A program made the position numbers and the translations under genes. The notes beneath the pieces were generated by a model. That model was not told where the DNA came from, did not search any database, and saw only the letters and a program-made list of their open reading frames with translations. This document shows, piece by piece, positions 1 to 10,515 of a DNA stretch of 62,000 nucleotides. The stretch covers positions 1,212,313 to 1,274,312 of the forward strand of contig RPFO01000412.1 in NCBI GenBank assembly GCA_009746045.1, in the 5' to 3' direction. Origin of the DNA: Mesostigma viride (lineage: Eukaryota; Streptophyta; Mesostigmatophyceae; Mesostigmatales; Mesostigmataceae). Numbering within the stretch: position 1 is the stretch's first letter; each line of letters begins with the position of its first letter.

Positions 1-791
1 CTACAACGTTCTACAGTACACAGGACAATATCCTTAGAGGCTAATATTATCGCAACACCACGCTTGAATTCCGCAATGGCGGCACTTGCGCGTGTAAGGA
101 TTGTGAGGGGCCTTCCACGTGTGTTAAATTTATGGGCGGAGATACTTCCACGGTGGTCCGAGCCCGAAGCAACGCGCGTCATCATCGATCTGCAGTCTGA
201 CGGGGTGGGCACTGCGCAGTTATATGCGACTTGGCAAGCGCGGAAGTTATAAACTGTATATCCGTACACATACAGCAACTACAGGCTTGTCGTGTTTTGC
301 TTTGTGACTCATCCGACCGTTCTGGGATACGGTAGAAAGTTAGAAAACTGCTCAAAGCAAGACCTTTTTGGCGGAGGAAAGAATCTAGGTAGCTGTTACC
401 TATACTTCGCCAAGACTGTGCGGCGTGGGAATCAACAACGACAACAAACAACGACAACTTCGCCAAGAGGGTGGCCATTATACTATACGCCGTATTTTCC
501 AACGGCCACCTGCGGTGCGCTGCCGCCCGGTCCATGCACTGTCAACAAACGCACATATCCTCGGTGCAAATGGCGTCAGGTGATCTGGTGACTGGTGAGC
601 GAGGAAAGGCAAACCCACCCAACAGCCCGCATAAAGGTGGAGACCTCAATTGCTTTTTTTTCTCGTGTGGGGCAAAATTTATGCACGTGGCTCCGCGATT
701 GAGCCCACCCGGTAGCGCCGGTCGTTGATACCCTTCATCGGAAAACTCCCTGGGTTGTCGCCGTTTGCACTTCCTGACTGCAAGGCCCACG
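1..791. other. Upstream region of minE, no gene seen
   Basis: Short open frames occur on both strands, but none resembles a known protein or shows convincing splice sites. The last part is presumably promoter and 5' UTR of the minE gene that starts at 792. I see no repeat or RNA gene here. Confidence 0.4.
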
Positions 792-1418
792 ATGGCGTGC
801 CATGCAATCCTCGCAAACCCATGTACCGTGCGACCAAGCCTTCCTTCGGCAAAACATGTGGGGAGCCACCGGGGATCATTTATTCATGGATTCGCTACCG
901 TTGGGAAAGGCAAGCATTCACTTGTATTGCCTGCCCGAAAGCGTGCCCCGCTTGCTGTCGCGGCGAGAGTACCAGGCGTTGACCCGGAGCCTAACGAGTA
1001 CCGCAGCTTTTGGGACAAATTGAAGGCTGCGTTTGAGATCTTTTTTCCTCCCACAGTGGATGACGCGCGCAATCAGGGAAAGAAAAGGCTGCGAATGATC
1101 CTTATTGCCGACAGATGCACGATGTCCCAGGAATCTATGACAGAGATGAAAAAGTCCATAGTAAATGCCCTGTCTGGATACGTTGAAATTGACCGGGAGG
1201 ACAAGGTCGATCTGTCCGTTACCATGGATCCTGACCTCGGGACGATATACTCGGTCAGCGTGCCCGTGAAGCGCGTGAAGTACGGAGTTTTGGCCGAGGG
1301 AGTGGATAGCGATGGCGACTACCTCGTGAAGACGTTAACGTCAAGTAGCAAATCGGAAATGATGAGGAACATCCGGAACTTGAGGGTGGAGAATGATTTG
1401 GAAACTGATAGCAACTGA
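792..1418 (+). CDS. minE: Plastid division-site factor MinE (nuclear-encoded)
   Basis: MinE is the topological specificity factor of the Min system. It drives MinD off the membrane so that the FtsZ ring forms only at mid-organelle, here in the chloroplast stroma. The 208-residue protein has a basic, Ser/Ala-rich leader (about residues 1-60) that fits a chloroplast transit peptide. Next comes an amphipathic stretch at 70-86 (YRSFWDKLKAAFEIFF), like the membrane-targeting start of MinE, and the anti-MinCD strand around 96-108 (GKKRLRMILIADR). The topological-specificity domain follows at about 113-162 (KKSIVNALSGYVEID then VDLSVTMD). About 45 C-terminal residues extend beyond bacterial MinE, as is common in algal and plant homologues. 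The ATG at 792 is the first in frame; the open frame begins nine codons upstream. The gene is uninterrupted, unlike the intron-rich genes further on. Possible TGTAA poly(A) signals lie at 1693 and 1912. Confidence 0.9.
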   Translation: MACHAILANPCTVRPSLPSAKHVGSHRGSFIHGFATVGKGKHSLVLPARKRAPLAVAARVPGVDPEPNEYRSFWDKLKAAFEIFFPPTVDDARNQGKKRLRMILIADRCTMSQESMTEMKKSIVNALSGYVEIDREDKVDLSVTMDPDLGTIYSVSVPVKRVKYGVLAEGVDSDGDYLVKTLTSSSKSEMMRNIRNLRVENDLETDSN

Positions 1419-2100
1419 GGTGACGCCGTGGCGGGTGCATGGGTGCTGCCAATCAATTCTGGTGCTGTGAAATGGGCGTCTGCTAAACGTGGCTCAACCC
1501 CCTTATTTGAGCCTCGCCCTGGCCCAAGCGTGGCCGGAAAGGTAGTCGGGGCAGCGCGCCTCGTGCATGGTCAACATGTCGTTGGCCACCTAAGCGGGAA
1601 TCTGCCTAAACGCCCTCACTTATTTTTCGCGCTGTCATTGTAGGTCCTTGTAGAATTCCAAGGATGCATTGGGCCTGGGTTATTTACTCCCTTGTAAATA
1701 TTTTGTCTGGAGTACAGATGGCAATGTTTGGATACTTTTATCCTGTTGGTATTCAGGAGGACAGCTGATTTGAACGAGTTTAGGTGTGGCGGTAGCAGCT
1801 GTGCTTTACACACGCATGATAGACAAGATTTTTTCTTCGCTGTTCAAGAACAGAGATTTCTGGCCTGCGCTAGTTGTCTCCTTGAAATACGCAGGGAATG
1901 TGATTATATAGTGTAATACTATAAAGAATTGTATTTGCCAATTGACCTGAGAAATGTTTTACTCAGCATGTTGGAGATGTAGTTGTCTCACTTAATTAAT
2001 TTACATGTAGACTGCATCACGTGAGCGCAAGTCCTTAGTGGGATGGGAATGGAATGGATGAATCTAGCTAGCTAGCTAGTTCCTAGTTACAAGGTTGCGG
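1419..2100. other. minE 3' flank, no further gene
   Basis: This probably holds the 3' UTR of minE: TGTAA motifs, used as poly(A) signals in many green algae, lie at 1693-1697 and 1912-1916. At about 1861-1890 is a copy of a dispersed core (tGGCCTGCGCTaGTTGTCTC) that recurs near 2396, 10735 and 51128. No coding sequence is recognised. Confidence 0.4.
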
Positions 2101-2270
2101 GCACCACGGCCCGAATCGCTATTAATTAATTAATTAGACTCGTGCTCTCGTTGGAGAGTCACGGAGCATTAACCCCGATGGATGGATGGGTGCAAACAGT
2201 CGTACCGGTCTAATCTATCTACAACATCTATCTACAACAACTAGTCTAAGCTCTCTACCCTAGCTAGGGG
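2101..2270 (+). repeat. LINE 3'-tail module: (TTAA)n, hairpin, (GATG)n
   Basis: An ATTAATTAATTA run is followed by a short hairpin sequence (CTCGTGCTCTCGTTGGAGAG), then ACGGAGCATTAACCCC and a short GATGGATGG run. After that comes a stretch reading taccggtctaatctatctac. The same order recurs at 2876-2998, so this is the 3' end of a dispersed retroelement family (see 3349-6600). The part at 2205-2265 also recurs at 6612-6660. Confidence 0.6.
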
Positions 2271-2639
2271 ACCTGTCTGGCGTGCTTCCCGTATGTTTGC
2301 ACACGCGGGCGCTTCCCCACGCACCGAATCGCTATGATTCCCGAATGAGGTCACACGGTTACCCTCATCGACTTGTGGTTGGTATCCTTCATATATCAAA
2401 GAGACAACCAGCGCAGGCCAGAAATCGGGAGAATCCGGACCATGGTAGCTCGAGCCTGCCGTTATCTTTTCCGCGTTTTCGACTACCGGCCACCTATGAA
2501 TGACACAACATATGAGACACGAGGCTTTAGACCCTATTGGATCGGAGATCCCGGCCGGTTACCATGGGCGCTCAAACATCGATCACATGACCCATACTCC
2601 AACATCCGGTAGGATTGCGTGCACCCATCCGGCCATCCA
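2271..2639. other. Repeat-derived spacer
   Basis: No gene is supported. At 2396-2450 is a repeat (gacaaccagcgcaggccaga and following bases) shared almost base for base with 10733-10790 and, in reverse, with parts of 1861-1890 and 51128-51155. At 2603-2640 there is a scrambled copy of the CCGGTAGGA...GCACCCATCC module that also flanks the (CATC)n array near 6880. Confidence 0.4.
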
Positions 2640-2960
2640 TCCACTTGTATCTCGGCATGCCACTTAACACCAGCACCATCAAGCAGAGGCACCTGCTGCT
2701 AGTAGGGCACTTAGCTCGCACCAACCAGGTAGACATGCACCTCCCGTGGCCCCTCTGCAGGGCTGCGCCCCGCCCAGCCTGGCAGGCACCTCCTCACGTG
2801 GGCCGGGCCCAACCAGGTTAGACGCCGCAAGGCCCACACCTTCAAAGAGCAGCTCGTAGAGGACATGGGGGGGCTAATTAATTAATTAGACTCGTGCTCC
2901 CGTTGGGGAGTCACGGAGCATTAACCCTGATGGATGGATGGATGGATGGATGGATGGGTG
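2640..2960 (+). mobile_element. 5'-truncated RTE-like LINE, 3' end
   Basis: The plus strand encodes the C-terminal end of a LINE reverse transcriptase polyprotein, recognisable by RHLLLVGHLARTNQV. This matches RRLLFAGHLARTDQV in the longer minus-strand element at 3349-6600. Coding is followed by the (TTAA)n, hairpin and (GATG)n tail up to about 2960. Only the last ~80 codons survive, as expected for a 5'-truncated target-primed insertion. Confidence 0.65.
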
Positions 2961-2999
2961 CAATTAACAGTCCTACCGGTCTAATCTATCTACAACATA

Positions 3000-3348
3000 A
3001 GTAAGTAAGTAAGTACTTGCGTGTCATGCGCAAAGGCATGCCACAGAGTACTATGCTAATCTCACATGGGTCTTATTGCACCCACAGTTTGCCGGATCGT
3101 TAGCTTGTCCTTTTAGCTAGCCGCGCCCGATTGCAGCTGTGGCATGCCTTTGGCATGAAGGAGACTGGGGGTCTCTGCCCTTTCTCCTGTAGTGCACACA
3201 CAGGGATTAAAAGCACTTCGGTGCTCCGTGACTCCCCAACGGGAGCACGAGTTTAATTAATTAATTAATTAATGCTAATCTCATTAGAAAAATAATTACA
3301 CAAAAGTTTAAACAAATATCGTCTGCATCATCCCCCAACCGTTAAGCA
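3000..3348 (-). repeat. 3' UTR/tail of the minus-strand LINE
   Basis: Reading the minus strand downstream of the LINE stop codon at 3349, an A/T-rich stretch is followed by a (TTAA)n run at about 3252-3275 and the hairpin GTGCTCCCGTTGGGGAGTCAC at 3220-3245. Both are shared with the copies at 2130 and 2877. Beyond about 3215 the sequence diverges from those copies. A short (GTAA)n run (gtaagtaagtaagtac) lies at 2998-3014. Confidence 0.5.
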
Positions 3349-6300
3349 CTAGATGGGGAGGTAATCCTCATCCGAGCTGTCCTCTACTGTAATGGCAGAC
3401 GAGGCGGTAGTGTAGCGGCTATCCTCAGGACCAATAACCTCGACCTGCGGACTTCTACCCTGGCTAGCAACGGGCCGCGGGGCCCGTGGGGAGAAAACAG
3501 GAGCATACCCCTCGGGAAGGTGCTTATCGCAGATGGCAGCCCATTTCTCCTTGTCAATCATGCGGGCGCGGAGTACGGATAGTCCTAGAAGCCCTGCATC
3601 TTCAAGCAGTTGTGTCACATAGGTCCGGGTCGCGCCGCGCCGGTGCCCGGCGCGCGCAAGTTTGCCAGTGGGTTGCGATGGGACAAGGGGACCCTGCCAT
3701 AGGAGGAGGTGTCTACCTGGTTGGCCCGTCTTAAGCCCCCCGGCAGCTAGGGCCCACATCGGTATTCACCTGGTCTGTGCGGGCAAGATGGCCGGCAAAG
3801 AGGAGGCGGCGGTGTCGGATGGTATGGGTGACAAGAGGGAGCTCGCAGTGGCAGTAGAGCTCGGCCTGGGTGCGGCGTTCTTGGTAGCGGACGCCGAGGA
3901 TATGACGGAGCATTCGAGTGACTGTGCCGGGCAAGCTGCTGGCTCAGCGCCTGGTCCAGGGTCCACGCCTCGCAGCCATTAAGGAGGATGCTGAGGACAA
4001 GGGCCTTGAACAGAATGCGCTTGCGTCGCTCACTCAGGTAGCGGCAGGTCCAGAACCTGTCGAGGCGGCGGAGGGCCGCCCATGCAGGCCTGGCCAATGC
4101 GGGTGTTGATGTCGTCGGCCGTGGAGGGAAGCCAGCTGCCCAGGAGCTTGAAGCGAGTCGCCGGGGGGACGGGGCTGCCGTCCAGCAAGAGGAGGGTGGG
4201 TACTGGGTGGGGCTATCCCAGCATGCAGGGAAGCCGATGGCCATGACCTCCGTTTTCTTGCTGATCATAAGCCCCACCACCCGCGCTTCCAGTGATAAGC
4301 TGTCTAGCCAGAGTTGGGCTGACTCCGGGTTTTCCACGAGTGTCGTGTCATCAGCGTAGATCAGATCGCTCATCAGGCGGTAGGGTGGGTCAACCCCGCC
4401 GTAGCTGGCATACTCCGTGACCTCGATCCCCGGCGGGCGCCCCTCCACCGGCCGGGCGAAGCGGGCTTGTGCACGCCGCATAATGTAGTCCACCATAATG
4501 ATGAATAGATATGGGGAGAGCACTCAGACACAGCCCTGCCACACCCCGGTGTGCAGGGGGAACGCCGGAGTGACGCCGTCGGCGGTACGGACCTGGGCTT
4601 GGGACCCTTCATAGAACTGGCGGATGATCTCAACGATGTACGATGGGACACGGAACAGGTGAAGGACCACCCACAGGGCGTCCCATATAACCGTATCGAA
4701 TGCCTAAGTTGGTGTAATCCACGAAGATCAATAGCAATGGCAAGAGGCCGGGGGCCAGGCGGCCCACTTCCTCGATCAGGCGGCGCGCGGTCATGGTGAC
4801 CATAACACAATTGCGACCAACACGGAAGCCCATCTGGGACTTGAGCACCCGTAGGTGGGGATCGAGGCTGGCGCGCATGCGGTTCAGCAGGAGACGCATG
4901 AAGACTTTCAGCACGCAGCTTTGGAGGCATACGCCGCGGTAGTTGCCGGTATCCGCGGCGGACCCCTTGCCCTTGTAGAGCATGACCCGGACAGCGGTCT
5001 TCCAATACGTCGGCGGGGGGAGGCCATCTCGTAGAATCCGGTTGCAAACACCCCGGAGGAAAGGCTCAATTAGCTCAGGCATCTTAACCACCTCCGGTGA
5101 AATATTGTCCACTCCCATGGCAGCATCATTGCGGAGGGTGGAGATGGCAGCAGCCCATTCCTGGGGAGTCCACTCGTCGTGGGGCCCGTCCACCAGGGCC
5201 GGGGCCGGAGAGCGGTGGGACCAGGTAGTCCATCTCACTGGTGGGCGCCTGCGGGGGCTCAATGGGGCCGCCTCGGCTGGCCGCAGGGCGTGCAGCGGCA
5301 GCGGGGTCAAGCGGGGGGGGCGGGCCAGGGGCCCCCGATAGTTTGGCCTGGGAGCTGAACCAAATCTCAAGGCGTTCACTGGGGGTGCCTGGGATGTCAG
5401 CCCGGCGTTGCGTTTCCCGCCGTCCGGTGAGACGGTCGAGAGAGCGCCAGGCCGCCTTGTGCTGGTTGGCGGCCGTGTGGCGATTGATTGCGGCGGCAAG
5501 TGTCTCCACCTCCTCCGCATGTGCGGCAGTATATGCTTGAGTAAGCCGTTCCTGGTACGGGTACAGGTCCTCCCCGCGGCGGCGGGCCTGCGCTAGCGCC
5601 AGCCGGCCGGGCGGCAACCACCCGGGCGTCGCGCAGGTAGAGCGGGGCTGGTCGGGCGCGGGGTTGCTCGGGGAGAAGCTTAGAGCCAAGCTCCACCGAT
5701 CGCATGAACAGTTCGTAGGGTGGCATGAGATCCACACCGCGATCTGCGTCCAGGTACATCAAAGGTTGCGCGTCCACGAAGGCAGACCTGATGATTGCAC
5801 ATCGCGGCGTATCTCATCCTCTGACCACTTCTCCCTGCATGCGCGGGCCCATGCACGGACGGGGCGTAAGCAGGTCCAGCTAGGGCGGGGCCGGGGGCGG
5901 CGGCGCGCAGGGGCCTGAAGACGTAGGCGCAAGGTTGCGGTGACCATATGCATGCGGTGATCCGATGCGACACTGGGGGTGGTCAGCGTACGGGCATCGA
6001 TGACGGAAGAGCGCCAGCACTTGCGCACAAGTATGTAGTCCAAGCATACACATCGCTGCCGAGGGCCGGAGCATCGAGCCAGCCGCCTTGCGCATGGGGC
6101 CCACAAAGGTCACTAGTGCATCAGGCGGTTTAGCAAACAGCGTATTGGCAGCAGTCAAGTCCCCCTCAGTGAGTAGTTGCTCAATTAGGGGGGTGTTGGC
6201 ATTGCTATCGGTTAGGCGCGGCGCATACATGCAGCCCCTGCGGCCCACGGGCAGGGTCGTGTTGGCATCCACCAAGATGGCAACGATGTATTGACGTGGG

Positions 6301-6600
6301 ATCTGTTTCTCTATGTCGAGCAACTGGTTGAAGAACGCTGCGCGGTCCTCGGCCGGATGCCCAGCATGTGGGGCATATCCGACAATTACCGAGAGCATAA
6401 TGGGGGTCCGTCCTTCAAGGGAGCGGAAAGTGCACTGAAGGATCCGATTAGAGCAAAGTTTGTGGTCCACGAGCTGGGCGGCAGCGGTGGGGGAGCACAG
6501 CAGGCCCACTCGACCTCCCTGACCCGGTGCATGCGCCGCGCCGCACAGCAGTTGCCATTGTAGTGCGAGGGTGACACGCTGAACGGGGCCCTCGAAGGAG
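3349..6600 (-). mobile_element. Degenerate RTE-like LINE (APE endonuclease + reverse transcriptase)
   Basis: This is a non-LTR retrotransposon on the minus strand, broken by frameshifts and at least one stop. In order: an endonuclease/exonuclease/phosphatase domain (GYAPHAGHPAEDRAAFF near 6390 and the SDHRM catalytic motif near 5950-5970); a linker; and reverse transcriptase blocks with NYRGVCLQSCVLKV near 4930, GVWQGCV near 4535 and the YADD catalytic box at 4347-4358. The C-terminal region includes ILFKALVLSILLNGCEAWTL and RRLLFAGHLARTDQV, with the final stop at 3349. A TGA directly after GVWQGCV interrupts the palm. The NYRG...KV and QGCV wording and the microsatellite-like 3' tail fit the RTE clade; that assignment is from family knowledge, not a tree. 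The ends are not precisely defined and the element is almost certainly inactive. Confidence 0.8.
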
Positions 6601-6904
6601 CGGATACAACATGCATCTATCTACAACATCTATCTACAACAACTAGTCTAAGCTCTCTACCCTAGGCCTCTCTATGGGGGCCCTAGGCATCTCCGTGCCT
6701 TTGGAAAAAGATGATGGACAAGGCCAAGTGAACCCAGGTCATAGAGGACAACAACCCTGGCCCTGCAGTGGGGAAGCCGCGCGTTTGCACACGTGGGCGG
6801 CATGCAGCTAGACAAGACCCCGTAGGGTCGCGGGCACTATAGTTATAGGACTGTTTTGTAGATAGCTTGTAGATAGCCTAGACCGGTAGGACTGCGTGTA
6901 CCCA
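6601..6904. other. LINE-derived spacer
   Basis: No gene is seen. At 6612-6660 there is a stretch (ctatctacaacaactagtct within it) also present at 2215-2270. Between 6872 and 6904 lies the reverse complement of the CCTACCGGTCTA module that follows (GATG)n in the 2.1- and 2.9-kb copies. These pieces are fragments of the same retroelement family, some in inverted order. Confidence 0.45.
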
Positions 6905-7178
6905 GCCTTCCATCCATCCATCCATTCATCCATCCATCCATCCATCCATCCATCCATCCATCCATCCATCCATCCATCCATCCATCCATCCATCCATCCA
7001 TCCATCCATCCATCCATCCATCCATCCATCCATCCATCCATCCATCCATCCATCCATCCATCCATCCATCCATCCATCCATCCATCCATCCATCCATCCA
7101 TCCATCCATCCATCCATCCATCCATCCATCCATCCGGCATCCATCCATCCATCCATCCATCCATCCATCCATCCATCC
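6905..7178. repeat. (CATC)n / (GATG)n microsatellite, ~270 bp
   Basis: About 65 copies of CATC form an almost perfect array, interrupted once by CCGGCAT near 7135 and by an ATTC variant near 6925. It is bordered on the left by the retroelement CCTACCGGTCTA module in reverse. It is therefore most simply an expanded (GATG)n LINE tail. Confidence 0.9.
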
Positions 7179-7388
7179 CGCCCAGCCTACAATGGGACCT
7201 CCCATGGATGATGCATTAAGAATTTAGCCATGCGATGCCTATGCAGGGAGTTACTCTCTGCTGAGATGCCATGTGTACACCAGCTATAGCCTAGCCACAT
7301 ACCCTCCACCCCATATGTCATGCAGGCCTTCTAGGCCCTCTCCTCAAGCCCCCCCTGGGTGCCTGTGCTTGTTAAGGAGGCATGAACC
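7179..7388. other. Spacer, nothing recognised
   Basis: About 210 bp of unremarkable sequence between the microsatellite and a dispersed repeat. No open frame or repeat is supported. Confidence 0.4.
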
Positions 7389-7563
7389 ATCATGGCGGTG
7401 CAGGTGCACCTTGTGCACCCAGAGCAGGTGACAGTTCATTGTACATCCTCCACCTGCAGGTTGTAGCCCTGATTGTATTACAAACCCATAGATGCCCCTT
7501 TCTCAGGGCTATGTGTTACATATGCTCCCAACGGAGCTATGATTTTTTAATTAATTAATTAAT
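7389..7563 (+). repeat. Dispersed 175-bp repeat ending in (TTAA)n, copy 1
   Basis: This matches 46777-46949 almost base for base. It includes a perfect 7-bp inverted repeat GGTGCAC-CTT-GTGCACC near 7401 and, near the right end, a hairpin GCTCC-CAAC-GGAGC followed by ATTAATTAAT. Copies 39 kb apart with only a few differences point to a retroposed 3' end that moved fairly recently. Confidence 0.75.
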
Positions 7564-7617
7564 CCATCCATCCATCCATCCATCCATCCATCCATCCATC
7601 CATCCATCCATCCATCG
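7564..7617. repeat. (CATC)n microsatellite
   Basis: About 13 copies of CATC directly abut the (TTAA)n run. On the minus strand this is (GATG)n following CACCCC, which matches the tail order of the LINE family at 2.1 and 2.9 kb. Confidence 0.85.
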
Positions 7618-7629
7618 GGGTGCATGCGA

Positions 7630-9700
7630 GGATCACGCCAGCTGCATGCACAAGGGACACTAACTACATATCACAAAACTATGACGCGCAGCGACATCGC
7701 TGCCGGCCCACCATGCAGGCCTGGGAGGGATCTAGACTGCATGCCGGTCACGACAAAGTCGGCCCGGGTGCGGCAGAATAACACATCAGCCACGGTGCGA
7801 GTGAGGGCGAGTGACAGGCGCTGCCGCCAATACGAGGACCACGTCACTGCGGGTCTGGCCCTTGAGGTCGAGGCGGTCTTCACGGCGCTGGCAGCACTCA
7901 TGGAAAAACTCCGCCGTCCTGGCGGGCCCATGGCCCCGAACTCCTCAAGGACAAAGGGGATGACCATGCAGGTGGGGCCCCACATTGCCGTAGGAGGCAA
8001 ACTTAATTGTCGCGCTCAGCCACAGCAGCTGCAGCGCCGGCATCCACAGCCGCCCGGAGGATGTGGCGACCGGAGAGCGGCCGAGCCACGGAGACATCGA
8101 TGAGCAGGTGGCAACCCTGCCCATCGTAGTCAAGCACGGTAATGTCGGGGCGATGGTTGGGTGAGTAGAGGGCGGCCCCATCCGCGTCCTTGCACTTGAT
8201 GGTGGAGTGGGGAAAAACCGACCGAACCATGGCACACACCACCCGGAGGAGAGCGAGTATGTATCAGATAGAGGAACCAATTCTGGTTATCCTGGCCACC
8301 AATGCACGCGATGTAGTGCGTCCCAGTAGTACTGTATCGAGAGCACTGAAGCCCGCAGAGCTGCCGCAGGACGCACCCGCCGTGATGAGAGGTCAGTGCG
8401 GGGCAAACAGCTGGTGGTGGAGGGCGATGGCGTAAATGGTCGGGGGCGGACGAGGTCGCAGGCCTGCTGGATCCCAAGGTATAAGAATCCGGTTGCACAG
8501 CCTGCACAAATGGGAAGGGGGGTGGGGTGACCAAGTTGGGAATGGCGCTGACGGCGCTGGGAACCAACCGGCGGATCTCCGCCCAGGACTGAGCAACAGA
8601 GTCAAGGAAGGCGGCAGGGGCGAGGCGGGCGCCGTGGGTGAGCCCACACCCGCCCATGCGGCAGGGGAGGGTCGCCAAGCGCATGGAGTGAGCTGGCAGG
8701 CTAGCTAGGGCCGGGGAGCTCAAGGAGCACCTGCAAGGCGGCCTGCTGAATGCGCTCGTCGTGGCCCTCCGCGGCAAGCCGCACCAAGTGGGGGGGAGCG
8801 CCACGGAGCTACTGAACCACCTGCGGGTGGGCGCAAAACCAGAGGAGGAGCCCTTTGGTATGGGGTTCCTTGAGGCGCGCCCAAGTCTCGAGGACATGGG
8901 TGCGCTGTTTTCACGGTGGCCCGGAGCTCCTCTTCGACGTAGTCAGGGTCACCCACAGGGACGCCCAGGCACGAGAAACCACGCGCCCGCGCCCACGCCC
9001 CGGCCCGGGATAGCCGCGGGGAAGCCAGAGCAGTCCCCCTGGGGCGAAACGACTGCACACTTGGGGACTGAGGGTGAGCCGAAGGTTGATGGCCGCCATG
9101 GCCATTTCAAGGGCAGCCAGGGCTGCAGTACCACAGCGTCGGCCGGGCCGAGGGCATGGATATCGTCCATATATTGGCGAGGTGAGCACGACATCCGGGT
9201 GCGCAGCATGGACACCTTGGAGAGCGCCTTGTGCACAGCTGGGCGGACAGGTAAAAGGGGCTGAGGGGGTCGCCTTGCTGGGTTCCCGTGCAGGAAGCGA
9301 CGTCGGCGAACGTCCTGGCATCCTCCATGAGGAAGGAGAGTTGAGTGGGTTCGCCGCGCAGCAGGCTGCTGTCCACGCAAGAAGGTCAGGGAAAGCCTCG
9401 CCGACGGCCTCAAAGATGCTAGCCTTGGTGACAGCATTGAACGCATTGTGGCAATCCACCTTCAGCGCCACATGGGTCGGATGCGTCTCTAGGTAGGCCT
9501 GAACTGTGTGCACGATGATGTCGCTGCCCACTTTGGTGGCGACGCAAAGCTGGGCCGCGACGGAATCCTCAGTATCACTCCGGTTGGGGCAGAAGTAAGT
9601 GCGAAACTCGGGGGCCTTTTGGCAACAAATGACCTTACTCACCAGCCTGCGGAGGATCGACCTCGCCGCAAGCAATGGGACTAACGCGGCCAGCAGGCGG
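7630..9700 (-). mobile_element. Degenerate LINE with restriction-like endonuclease (RLE)
   Basis: This second non-LTR retrotransposon is on the minus strand, again split over frames. Reverse transcriptase blocks are VALKVDCHNAFNAVTKASIF near 9450, QQGDPLSPFYLSAQ near 9260 and the YMDD box at 9162-9173. After the RT comes a C-terminal nuclease block. It has RPDITVLDYDGQGCHLLIDVSV around 8085-8150, an AERDN...KFASYG segment near 8010, and a GA-rich EEFGAMG segment near 7930. The RPD...DV...P spacing is that of the PD-(D/E)XK endonuclease of R2/R4/NeSL/Utopia-type LINEs. So it belongs to a different LINE class from the APE-bearing element at 3349-6600. Frameshifts show it is dead; the 5' end near 9700 is uncertain. 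Confidence 0.75.
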
Positions 9701-9837
9701 GGGGACGTCGTCTTTCAGGAGGGCAATGAGGCGTGCCCCTGCCAGCCAAGGGCGCGCCGCTGATATGTATTGTCGTTAGAAAGCAACAAACGAGAAAACG
9801 CTAGCTGCCCAAGTCGGGGTAAAATTGGCTCCTGATT

Positions 9838-10515
9838 TCTCAATTCTCAAATTCTCAGAGGGCGGGGGGCGAGATTAATTAAGAGGTACCTTGAAATTAA
9901 ATAAGAGGCATGACTCTATCGAGATATATGTTCGGACGCGAATTTCTATTGGCGTGAATTTGTAGTATTGTACGAAAACATGTCGAGGGTGACGGAAAGA
10001 AGGATTTATGTTCCAATTCAATTCAATGCGCTACGGTATTGGACGGAGTTCCCGGTCTGGCAAGCGGATTTTCGATCTCACGTTCAGAAAAGGGCTTGGG
10101 TACACGACGCGGCGCGACGTACGTTGTAAAATGGCTCGCAGAAAAGGAACCTTGGCGACTATTTGGCGCCGCGTCGGTCGTGACGTTGTGTGCTCCGTTG
10201 GATCTGCATCTACGGCTGGCGTGGGTTGTTTCGAAACCCGGTCGATGAGATTTTACGGAGAAGTCGGGTATATAATTGATCTTTGTTGTTTCCTTGATAT
10301 AAGTGATCCTTTTTTGACCAAGCGGTGAAAATGTAGAAGTCGGAGTAAGCAAAACGCCTGAAACGTTGTCGGACAATACTAACTTAACGCCAATAGAAAC
10401 TCGCCTCCAAAATATATCTGGATAGAGGCATGCCTCTTATTTAATTTCAAGGTACCTCTTATTTAATCTCGGGCGGCGCCCTCCGAGAACTTGAGAACTT
10501 GAGAATTTGAGAACT
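9838..10515. mobile_element. MITE-like element with ~130-bp terminal inverted repeats
   Basis: The left arm (about 9838-9966) and right arm (about 10375-10515) are inverted copies. They share GAGATTAA(t/a)TAAGAGGTACC, then TTGAAATTAAATAAGAGGCATG, then TCTATTGGCGT in matching order. The outer ends are CTCAA/TTCTC-rich. About 410 bp of interior carries only short open frames with no known domain. This is the structure of a non-autonomous DNA transposon. I could not define a clean target-site duplication because the outer arms are degenerate. Confidence 0.75.

Noticed and set aside
6808-7219. Open frames of Met-Asp-Gly-Trp or Ile-His-Pro-Ser repeats
   Set aside because: Translation of the (CATC)n microsatellite only.
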